A stretch of 26,806 nucleotides of DNA from the NCBI GenBank assembly GCA_039199225.1, contig JBCCSZ010000076.1, positions 1 to 26,806 of the forward strand, given 5' to 3'. This DNA is from JBCCSZ01 sp039199225. GTDB lineage: Bacteria > Bacteroidota > Bacteroidia > Chitinophagales > Saprospiraceae. The notes beneath the pieces were generated by a model. The model did not search any database. It saw only the letters and a list, made by a program, of their open reading frames with translations, and was not told the origin of the DNA. Below, piece by piece: positions 9,155-15,888 of this stretch (positions are counted from its first letter, which is position 1; every line of letters begins with the position of its first letter). Made by a program: the position numbers and the translations under genes.

Positions 9155-9877
9155 TTACCCTATTCCGTTCGTTCCCCCCTTTAAAGACTGGCTGTATTCG
9201 AATACGTCTTTCAGATGTATCTTCATGGCGATGGCAGCGGCATCGGGATTTTGAGAAACAATGTGTTCCAGGATGATTTCATGCTCCTCCAAGGCACTGA
9301 GAGAACGATCGTCCTTACAGATGTCCAACTTGATGAAGTTGTTGATAATATCCGGCGTAATAATCAGCATCAGGGTTTTCAAAACGGTATTCTTACTCGC
9401 CTCTGCAATTTTCAAGTGAAACATTAGGTCTTCCTCTACAGCTGGTTGACCCGAATTGATCTTATCGGCATACGCCTGTAAAGCAGCCTTGATGTCCAAC
9501 AAATCTTGGTCTGTTCTTCTCATGGCTGCCAGCTTTGCAGATTCCGTTTCCAACAGCACCCTCGTCTCAACCAAGGAGCCAAAATCGCTATTTTCAATCA
9601 TAAGGACATCTGAAATTAAACCTTCCAAAGCCGCGATGCCCATTCCCGCTACAATCGTTCCGCTCTGAGGTAGGGTTTTTAAAATCCCGTAAAATTCCAA
9701 TTTCTTAATCGCATCCCGGACATGGCTCCTCCCGATCCCTAGTCTTTCAGCCAACTTGCGCTCCGGAGGCAGTTTATCCCCGGGCTTCAATTGGCCCGAA
9801 GTAATCAACTCACGAATCTGGCGAATGATCTTATCGACTGGCGATTCTATCTTGATTTCTTGAAAATTATTAAGCAT
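9155..9877 (-). CDS. GntR-family (FadR/FCD subfamily) repressor of the alginate locus
   Basis: Transcription factor of 240 aa. The N-terminal winged helix (about 12-78) carries the GntR pattern KPGDKLPPERKLAERLG followed by IGRSHVRDAIKKLEFYGIL. The C-terminal all-helical FCD effector domain (about 88-230) contains the histidines expected to hold a metal (FHLKIAEAS, HEIILEHI, MKIHLKD). Zobellia galactanivorans AusR, a GntR/FadR repressor released by an alginate breakdown product, occupies the same position next to an alginate PUL, so I infer the same role here. The ATG at 9877 is chosen because a promoter and a 16-bp palindrome lie upstream; the longer open frame to 9934 would start inside the palindrome. 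The gene ends 281 bases before susC. Confidence 0.93.
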   Translation of the reverse strand: MLNNFQEIKIESPVDKIIRQIRELITSGQLKPGDKLPPERKLAERLGIGRSHVRDAIKKLEFYGILKTLPQSGTIVAGMGIAALEGLISDVLMIENSDFGSLVETRVLLETESAKLAAMRRTDQDLLDIKAALQAYADKINSGQPAVEEDLMFHLKIAEASKNTVLKTLMLIITPDIINNFIKLDICKDDRSLSALEEHEIILEHIVSQNPDAAAIAMKIHLKDVFEYSQSLKGGTNGIG

Positions 9878-9924
9878 ATCGACATTTTTCGTAACGTAAA
9901 GTCCCTTTACTTTGGTTAACTGGT

Positions 9925-9940
9925 AATTGGTCAACCAATT
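9925..9940. promoter_or_regulatory. Candidate GntR/FadR operator (autoregulatory)
   Basis: AATTGGTCAACCAATT has perfect 7-bp arms (AATTGGT/ACCAATT) around a two-base centre. Its TGGT..ACCA core fits the general operator shape of FadR-subfamily regulators. It lies immediately downstream of the repressor gene's predicted promoter, where bound protein would block transcription. Two further TGGT half-sites (9913-9916 and 9921-9924) lie next to it on the same side. Confidence 0.6.
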
Positions 9941-9950
9941 GCTGACACAC

Positions 9951-9980
9951 CAAATGTATCAAAAATTTTTAACCCACAAA
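9951..9980 (-). promoter_or_regulatory. Bacteroidota-type promoter of the GntR gene
   Basis: On the minus strand, TTTG (9980-9977) and TACATTTG (9958-9951) are separated by 18 bases. This matches the primary Bacteroidota sigma consensus (TTTG/TTG, about 19 bases, TAnnTTTG). Transcription would start near 9944 and leave a leader of roughly 65 bases before the ATG at 9877. Confidence 0.6.
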
Positions 9981-10083
9981 AGTTTTTTGATTCTTTTTGG
10001 TAGCCCAACCTAAAAACATTGCGAATGCTGTGTCAAAACAGAATATTATACTGTATCAGAGAAGCTATAAAGTAAGAAGAGCA

Positions 10084-10674
10084 TTAGTCGGTGTGGTGAA
10101 ACTTATTGTACAGGTCTGTAATCATCGCTATGTTGTCGTAGCGAAAGCCTCTTTTTCCAATCCGATTTGCCAGATCAGGATAGGAAGCCATCCGCTTTCG
10201 GAGTACCCGCCTGTAAGTCAATCTATGAAGCTTAAAGGGCTGTTCTCCTTTGAATTGAAGCCAAACCTGGGGATTTTTTTCTTCCACCACGATGGGAGGT
10301 TCGTCGGCTTGCGTAAACTGTAATTGCCTTTCAAAACTGGTGTACAAACTCAATACCTCGCCTTTTTTCTCCACCCGCAGAAAGAGCCACTCCCCTTTGA
10401 GACACTTGCTTTCGTAGAGCATGGTTTCCCCTTGAGCCTCGCACACAAAACCAAAAATCGTAGCCGGATGAACAGTGTAAATATCCCCAAAATCGTTTTC
10501 AAAAGAGATTTCGGAATGGCCACTTGAAACATCGATTCCCCTTATGCTCCCAGTCAGCTTCGCCCCGTCCAAAGTGATCAAAAAATCCTTACCCGGATTA
10601 TTGGCCAAGAGAAAATGAGACGAGCATAACAACACGACAGCAACTAAGAGCAAAGAAGCAAATGGGCGTTTCAT
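10084..10674 (-). CDS. Secreted protein of unknown function
   Basis: 196 aa from the ATG at 10674, which begins a good Sec signal peptide (KRPF, then a hydrophobic core, cleavage near LLANN). The mature part looks beta-rich. It opens with DFLITLDGAKLTGSIRGID, a pattern I associate with small periplasmic or secreted Bacteroidota proteins of unknown function. It ends in a helical tail (YPDLANRIGKRGFRYDNIAMITDLYNKF) typical of that group. No catalytic motif is apparent. It lies 103 bases upstream of the GntR promoter on the same strand but appears independent of the alginate locus. The longer frame to 10710 would put residues in front of the signal peptide and is less likely. Confidence 0.7.
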   Translation of the reverse strand: MKRPFASLLLVAVVLLCSSHFLLANNPGKDFLITLDGAKLTGSIRGIDVSSGHSEISFENDFGDIYTVHPATIFGFVCEAQGETMLYESKCLKGEWLFLRVEKKGEVLSLYTSFERQLQFTQADEPPIVVEEKNPQVWLQFKGEQPFKLHRLTYRRVLRKRMASYPDLANRIGKRGFRYDNIAMITDLYNKFHHTD

Positions 10675-11159
10675 TGGTGTACAATTTTCGTAAAAAGGGA
10701 TACAGATCAATCAGAAAAATAAAGGCGTGTTTTGAGACAATGGTTAGGTACTGTCATTCGCATTTTACCAATGAGGGTAAATTAAGCATTACCTACAAAA
10801 AGAGCAAGCAGGCGTAAAATTTACAAGTCGGCGGTGCCTGTGGAGCAGCCGACAAACAAAAACGGGCAGCAAACCTTTGTCTGCTGCCCATTCGATAACT
10901 TCTCGGATGTATTGAAGCGTCTTTCTATCTATTTCTTTTTCTGAAGCAGTCCGTAAATTTAACCCTACTAATTGTCAGCACAAATATTACAGACTCAGTG
11001 CCTGGACAAAGTTGTGTTATCCTTAGTTTGAGATGAGTTTCATCTGTAGACGAGGCAAAAAATACAGACATAGTCGTAGCTATGGGGAGTATTTTTAACG
11101 AAGTATAAAGGTGAAAGTCGCCCAAAATAAGTCATTATTTAATTTGTCCAGGCGCTTAA
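10675..11159. other. Intergenic region, 485 bases, with two inverted repeats
   Basis: No convincing gene is present. It contains a terminator for the vWA gene (10864-10889) and a second inverted repeat, GTCGGC (10827-10832) with GCCGAC (10848-10853). On the minus strand a start-less open frame (10974-10792, stop 10791-10789) encodes a protein-like stretch, including EKEIDRKTLQYIREVIEW, but it has no ATG or GTG and runs through both hairpins. It may be a decayed gene end or chance. I see no clear consensus promoter for the 10674 gene. Confidence 0.5.
10864..10889 (-). terminator. Intrinsic-type terminator downstream of the vWA gene
   Basis: Arms GGGCAGCA (10864-10871) and TGCTGCCC (10882-10889) pair perfectly around a 10-base loop. 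On the minus strand the stem is followed by GTTTTTGTTTG. It lies about 270 bases past the vWA stop codon, which implies a long 3' UTR or an unrecognised transcript in between. Confidence 0.6.
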
Positions 11160-13085
11160 CTACTTACCAGCCAATTCCGGCGCTACCCGGGATTGTACCT
11201 TTTTCATCAATTCAATCATCTCAGCGCGGTAGCCGTTGGGGTCTTTGCCTTTTGAACGCTCACCCAGCCGGATGGCGTCCGCATAGTTGGCGCTGCCCTT
11301 GTATTTAGAGCGACGCAGCAGCATACCGAATTGGGCTACGGTGGCCGACCAGTTGAAGTTTTCCGACAGGCTGCTGTGCGAATAGTCTGCTACAGGCTTT
11401 TCAATCAGGCGACTCTTGTGGCCGTCGGGGCGCTTGTAGCGCAGCTTGACGGTCAGCAACTCATCGCTGGCACTGGCCACACCAACCAAGTTTTGATACT
11501 TCAACGGATCGACCTTCGCCAGGTACTCACTTTCTACACCTGCTGGAATGATCTCGTAAAGGGCTGTCACCGTATGTCCAGCACCCATCTCGCCAGCATC
11601 TTTTTGATCGTCGTTGAAATCTTCATTATTGAGTACGCGATTTTCGTAGCCAATCAGTCGGTAGCCTTTGACCTTGGCAGGATTGAATTCCAGCTGAAGT
11701 TTGACATCCTTGGCCACTGTGAACATCGTTCCGCCAAATTCATTGATTAACACTTTTTTGGCCTCCTTGATGTTGTCGATGTAGGCGTGGTTGCCATTTC
11801 CTGTGTTGGCCAACTTCTGCATTTTGTTGTCTTTGTAATTGCCCATTCCAAAGCCCAAAACGGTCAAGAACACACCACTTTGACGTTCCTTTTCGATCAG
11901 GCGAACCATGGCGGCATCGCTGCTTTCGCCCACATTAAAATCACCATCTGTAGCTAGGATCACGCGATTGTTGCCGTCTTGGATAAAATGATCGCGAGCG
12001 ACCTTGTAAGCCAATTTGATCCCCGCACCACCAGCTGTCGAACCACCTGCAGATAACTTTTCGATGGCCTCCTTGATGGCCCGGGTGTTGGTACCAGCAG
12101 TGGATGGCAGCACCAAGCCAGCCGCACCTGCATAGACGACGATGGCAACGCGATCATTCGGCCGCATTTGATCGGCCAGCAGCTTAAAGGACGATTTCAA
12201 CAAGGGCAACTTATTGGCAGATCGCATGCTTCCGGATACATCGATCAAGAATACCAGATTGGAAGCGGGCAAATTATTCATCTCGATTTTCTTGGCTTGC
12301 ATGCCGATGTGGAACAGTCGATTCTCTGGCTTCCAAGGGCAAGGGCCGATCTCTGTGATCACTTCAAAAGGATGCTCACCGGTAGGCTGTGGATAGCTGT
12401 AGTTAAAATAATTGACCATTTCTTCGATGCGAATAGCATCCGCAGGAGGAATCTGGCCGTCATTGACGAAGCGCCGCATATTGCTGTAGGAGGCTGCATC
12501 CACATCGATGGAAAAGGTCGACAGCGGCTGTTGAGCAACTTCAAAAAAACGATTCTCATTGATGTGGTCGTAATCTTCTGTGTTGGCAGGCGATGGTTGC
12601 TGACGGACGTTGGGAGCAATGGTCGCCGGCGGGCTGGGAAAAGCCTGCGTAGGGACGCTGTAGGCCACTGACATCTCTTCCCCTTCGGTAGCTACCCTGG
12701 CCTTCCTGTTGCGACGACGAGCTTTCCGGCGAGCTTCACCTTTGGCGACCACCACCATCTCAGAAAGTTGCACCCCTCCAGACAAGCGGATACTTGTTTC
12801 CTTGCCAGCTTCGGCCTCTATTTCCTGGGACGCATAGCCCGTGTATTCAACCACAAGAGTCGCCTGCCGTTTGCTGTAATCAAAATGAAAGCGGCCATCA
12901 AAATCTGTAACGGCCCCCACTTTGGTTCCTTTCACCAGGATTTGGGCGCCAATGAGTGGCTCGCCATTATCGCTATCTAGCACAATTCCCTTGAATTCAA
13001 ATTCTGCTTTGGATTGGGGTTGTGAGTTGGCCAGAATGCCAAAAATCAGGGGAAGCAGCGCAAAAAGCCATATCTTTGTTTTCAT
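11160..13085 (-). CDS. YfbK-like von Willebrand factor A protein with carboxypeptidase-regulatory-like N-terminus
   Basis: Exported 641-aa protein. The signal peptide (about 1-21) is followed by a carboxypeptidase-regulatory-like beta-sandwich (about 31-105, TDFDGRFHFDY) and the motif LSEMVVVAKG (107-116). Next is a highly basic segment (119-131, many Arg/Lys). After a Pro-rich linker comes the YfbK-type N-terminal region (FSIDVDAASYSNMRRFVNDG, 191-210). The vWA domain (about 275-450) has an intact metal-binding MIDAS: DVSGS at 282-286 and the later ATDGDFNVG. The C-terminal region (about 460-640) matches the DUF3520/YfbK tail. vWA domains bind protein partners through the MIDAS metal. It is divergent from the ECF sigma gene with a 163-base shared intergenic region, so co-regulation is plausible. 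Its partner is unknown. Confidence 0.9.
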   Translation of the reverse strand: MKTKIWLFALLPLIFGILANSQPQSKAEFEFKGIVLDSDNGEPLIGAQILVKGTKVGAVTDFDGRFHFDYSKRQATLVVEYTGYASQEIEAEAGKETSIRLSGGVQLSEMVVVAKGEARRKARRRNRKARVATEGEEMSVAYSVPTQAFPSPPATIAPNVRQQPSPANTEDYDHINENRFFEVAQQPLSTFSIDVDAASYSNMRRFVNDGQIPPADAIRIEEMVNYFNYSYPQPTGEHPFEVITEIGPCPWKPENRLFHIGMQAKKIEMNNLPASNLVFLIDVSGSMRSANKLPLLKSSFKLLADQMRPNDRVAIVVYAGAAGLVLPSTAGTNTRAIKEAIEKLSAGGSTAGGAGIKLAYKVARDHFIQDGNNRVILATDGDFNVGESSDAAMVRLIEKERQSGVFLTVLGFGMGNYKDNKMQKLANTGNGNHAYIDNIKEAKKVLINEFGGTMFTVAKDVKLQLEFNPAKVKGYRLIGYENRVLNNEDFNDDQKDAGEMGAGHTVTALYEIIPAGVESEYLAKVDPLKYQNLVGVASASDELLTVKLRYKRPDGHKSRLIEKPVADYSHSSLSENFNWSATVAQFGMLLRRSKYKGSANYADAIRLGERSKGKDPNGYRAEMIELMKKVQSRVAPELAGK

Positions 13086-13248
13086 AAAGCAAGTTTTTTT
13101 AGATTTTTAAAATGCCATACTACCTGGTAGCAGTAAAGCCATAAGGCAAAAAAATACAGCTGATCATCTGTCGTTTCATTAGCTAGATGCAGCAATCATC
13201 GGGATTGCATAAAAAGGCTGAATTTTTTTTAAACTTTGTCCATATTTT

Positions 13249-13836
13249 ATGCTTCGTTTGTTTCACAAAAGGGAAAAACCTACAGACCAAGAGCTGATCG
13301 CCCGATTTCGGGCAAGCGGCAATTTGGAGGATTTGGGCATCCTTTATGAACAGTATATGGCCTTGGTTTATGGAGTCTGCCTCAAAATATTGCAAGACCA
13401 GGGAGCAGCAGAAGATGCGGTCATCGGAATTTTTGAAGAACTCAGCCGAAAACTACCCAAGCACGAGGTGAGCAATTTTAAAAGCTGGCTGCACAGCCTG
13501 ACGCGCAACTATTGTTTGATGCAATTGCGGCGGCAAAAAAAGGATTTAACACAATCTTATGACCCAACGCTTATGTATTTGCTCGATTCGAAGCATCCAG
13601 TAAATGAACAAAGCGAGGAAGGCATTCCCAAGAGCATTCTCAAAGGCTGCTTGGACAAGCTGACACCTCAGCAAAAACAGTGCATCGAAGGCTTTTACTA
13701 CAGCGATATGTCTTACAAAGAAATCGCAGAAGAACAAAACGAAGAGGTTGGCAAAATCCGTTCTCATATCCAGAATGGCAGACGCAACCTTCGAAAATGC
13801 ATAGAAAAGACGCATGAAGTCACCAAAGGGAAATAG
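13249..13836 (+). CDS. ECF-type RNA polymerase sigma factor
   Basis: Alternative sigma factor of 195 aa. Region 2 (about 10-90) contains the sigma-70 pattern DQELIARFRASGNLEDLGILYEQY, then a core-binding/-10 helix ending SWLHSLTRNYCLMQLRRQK. Region 4 (about 128-185) contains LDKLTPQQKQCIEGFYYSDMSYKEIAEE plus the recognition helix GKIRSHIQNGRRNLRKCIEK. The helix-turn-helix has the usual ECF length. The last 23 bases overlap the next gene, which encodes a membrane protein with an anti-sigma-like cytoplasmic head, the usual arrangement for an ECF sigma/anti-sigma pair. The ATG at 13249 follows an A/T-rich stretch. Its target promoters are unknown; the divergent vWA gene is the obvious candidate besides autoregulation. 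Confidence 0.93.
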   Translation: MLRLFHKREKPTDQELIARFRASGNLEDLGILYEQYMALVYGVCLKILQDQGAAEDAVIGIFEELSRKLPKHEVSNFKSWLHSLTRNYCLMQLRRQKKDLTQSYDPTLMYLLDSKHPVNEQSEEGIPKSILKGCLDKLTPQQKQCIEGFYYSDMSYKEIAEEQNEEVGKIRSHIQNGRRNLRKCIEKTHEVTKGK

Positions 13837-15283
13837 CATCATCGAGCAGCTTCGCCAATGGCTGAGCGGAACGGCACCGGAGCAAACCCATGCCGAGCTG
13901 CAGGACGCCGCCGCCGAAGACCCCTTCCTGGCAGAGGCCCTGGAAGGCTATGAGGCTTTTCCTGACGCCAATCATGCAGAAAGCCTCCAACGCAGCCAGC
14001 GCAAACTGCGGGCATTGTATCCGACCAAGAAAAAACGATCGGTGATTTGGCTGGCTTCTAGGGTAGCAGCCGCTGCCGTGGTCGTAGTGGTTCTGGTATG
14101 GGGCGTTCAAAACATGGGCATGCAAAAAGTATCGCAGGAACAAATGGCGGTGGAAGAGTCTTCCAGCACAAAGGCTGCCACAGCTGAGACCACAGAAGCT
14201 CCCAGCGAAAGCTCCTCCGAGATGCCACCACCTGCCGAAGATCAAAAGCGTCAACCGTCTCAACCGCCTACCCAAGAGGAACCATCGTTCATTGCAGCAG
14301 CTGAACCAGAAGCCATAGAAAAGCCCCAGGCCCCAAGCACCATCAGTAAGAATCGCAATTTCCAGCCAACCACAGAGGCTGAGCCAGCCGGTCCACCGCC
14401 CCTAGAGGAAGAGCCTCCAGCCGCCATTGCTTACGACGCCCCTACCCCTGCGGCTATACCAATCCAAGACGAACAGCTAAGCGTCCCCACAGATACACAG
14501 CTGATGGCCGATGTTCCACCGCCACCGGCCGCATTCGCAGATGAGGCAGAAGAAATCGTAGTGGCTGAAAGTTCCATGAGGAAGAAAAGGGAGAGGGAGC
14601 CGGAAACCATCCAGGAGGTGAAAAGCCGCCAGACAACCAGCAGTCCATCGGCCAAACGAAAAAGTAAAAACTTACTACAGCAAGATAGCCCACAAAGGGT
14701 ACGGACCATCACCGGAAAGGTATTGGATGACAGTTCTGACGAACCACTCATTGGCGCCAGCATCTTCCACCAACCTTCCCAGAGCCAGGCGATCACAGAC
14801 ATCGATGGCTTCTTCGAGATGGAAATTCCGGCAGATGCTCAGGAGCTTTCCATCAGCTACACGGGCTATTCCGATCAATTGGCTGATGTGGCCCAAAAGG
14901 ATTATGTCGAGATACGCTTGGGTGAGGGCGTTACCCTGAGCGAAACCGTGGTCATTGCCTATGGGGCCAAAGACGACGACGACAACCTCAACCGCTACAA
15001 AAGGGCCAAACCCCAAAAGGGATTTCGAAAGTTCCGAAAATACCTGGCGGCCAATATGGTTTATCCTCCGGAGGCCATTCAGAAAAATATTCAGGGCGAG
15101 GTGGAGCTGTCGTTCAACATCAGCAACAGCGGCCAGCCTTACAACATCAAGGTCAAACGCTCCTTGGGCTATGGCTGCGACCAGGAAGCCATCCGCTTGC
15201 TGGAACAAGGCCCCGACTGGTCCCAGCCCCTTCCGTTCAAAGAAAAAGAAGTCACTTACAGCTTCCCTTTCAAGCTCAAGTAA
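13814..15283 (+). CDS. Membrane protein: anti-sigma-like head, carboxypeptidase-regulatory-like domain, TonB C-terminal domain
   Basis: 489 aa, translationally overlapping the sigma gene. Order: a cytoplasmic helical head (about 1-75, anti-sigma-like by position and composition); one transmembrane helix (about 76-98); a Pro/Glu/Ala-rich span (about 105-290) typical of TonB periplasm-spanning segments; a carboxypeptidase-regulatory-like domain (299-370, ITGKVLDDSSDEPLIGASIF); the TonB-box-like LSETVVIAYG (375-384); and a TonB C-terminal domain (about 400-489, with YPPEAIQKNIQGEVELSFNI). The TonB domain normally contacts outer-membrane transporters and passes energy from ExbB/ExbD. Here it sits on a likely sigma-sequestering protein, so it could link outer-membrane state to sigma activity. 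The domains are seen in sequence, the anti-sigma role is inferred, and I see no FecR domain. Confidence 0.85.
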   Translation: MKSPKGNSIIEQLRQWLSGTAPEQTHAELQDAAAEDPFLAEALEGYEAFPDANHAESLQRSQRKLRALYPTKKKRSVIWLASRVAAAAVVVVVLVWGVQNMGMQKVSQEQMAVEESSSTKAATAETTEAPSESSSEMPPPAEDQKRQPSQPPTQEEPSFIAAAEPEAIEKPQAPSTISKNRNFQPTTEAEPAGPPPLEEEPPAAIAYDAPTPAAIPIQDEQLSVPTDTQLMADVPPPPAAFADEAEEIVVAESSMRKKREREPETIQEVKSRQTTSSPSAKRKSKNLLQQDSPQRVRTITGKVLDDSSDEPLIGASIFHQPSQSQAITDIDGFFEMEIPADAQELSISYTGYSDQLADVAQKDYVEIRLGEGVTLSETVVIAYGAKDDDDNLNRYKRAKPQKGFRKFRKYLAANMVYPPEAIQKNIQGEVELSFNISNSGQPYNIKVKRSLGYGCDQEAIRLLEQGPDWSQPLPFKEKEVTYSFPFKLK

Positions 15284-15360
15284 GCCGGTTCCCGTCCGTG
15301 AATGCATGATTTCCGTCGGTAGTTCTTGCCATTTCAGGAGAATCTTTGTTTCTTGAAATT

Positions 15361-15888
15361 ATGATTTTTCAAAACCTGCAAGTTGATACAGAATCGCTGC
15401 CGAGTGCTGAGGAGTTGAAATTGAAGCGGCTCGCCCCCTCTTACGTCAAGGCTTCCATGATCGGCAATTTTATTTTCTTTGGCATCGTCGGAATCGTGCT
15501 GGTATCTGTGGCTTTTTTTACAAAAGGTACATCCAATCTTTATCACTACCTGGCAGCCGGCGTTTGGCTGGTGTTGATGGGTTTTTCCACTTGGCTGATT
15601 CGGGCAGATTATCAGATCAAAGGCTTTGCCTTGAGGGCGCAAGACATCCTTTTCCGCAGAGGAGTCATCTTTCGCAGAGAGGTCAGCATTCCATTCAACC
15701 GGGTGCAGCATTGCGAAATCAAGCAAGGACCCATCGAGCGCATGTTCAACCTAAAAACGCTTGAGATATTTACGGCAGGCGGACAGGCCAGCGATTTGTC
15801 GATTCCAGGTTTGTTGCCAGATGAAGCACAGCAAATAAAGGATTTTGTCATCAAAAATGCTTCTCGACATGAGCAAGATGACCTTTGA
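15361..15888 (+). CDS. PH-domain membrane protein, YdbS type
   Basis: 175 aa. Two transmembrane helices (about 32-53 and 62-80) are followed by a bacterial PH domain (bPH2/DUF304, about 82-165). That domain has the typical GFALRAQDILFRRGVIFRRE strand pair and a 'VSIPFNRVQHCEIKQGP' strand. YdbS-type proteins are small inner-membrane proteins of uncertain role, usually encoded beside YdbT, as here; the next gene overlaps its end. The ATG at 15361 was chosen. A TTG at 15346 in the same frame is preceded at good spacing by AGGAG (15336-15340) and could be the real start, adding five residues, but SD-led starts are unusual in this phylum. Confidence 0.88.
   Translation: MIFQNLQVDTESLPSAEELKLKRLAPSYVKASMIGNFIFFGIVGIVLVSVAFFTKGTSNLYHYLAAGVWLVLMGFSTWLIRADYQIKGFALRAQDILFRRGVIFRREVSIPFNRVQHCEIKQGPIERMFNLKTLEIFTAGGQASDLSIPGLLPDEAQQIKDFVIKNASRHEQDDL

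Noticed and set aside
10038..10054. AT-rich near-palindrome ACAG...CTGT downstream of the 10084 gene
   Set aside because: Low-complexity A/T core makes the symmetry unremarkable and no gene start is placed to use it.
10925..11125. 66-aa minus-strand frame between the vWA gene and its terminator
   Set aside because: No family, start signal or protein-like composition; kept only as part of the intergenic description.
13204..13238. Promoter for the sigma gene with -7 AAACTTTG
   Set aside because: The -7 box has a mismatch at its first base, the nearest TTG is 23 bases away, and the start site would be almost at the ATG.
14675..15307. 210-aa minus-strand open frame opposite the TonB-domain gene
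   Set aside because: Antisense of the carboxypeptidase-like and TonB domains, which are clearly coding on the plus strand.
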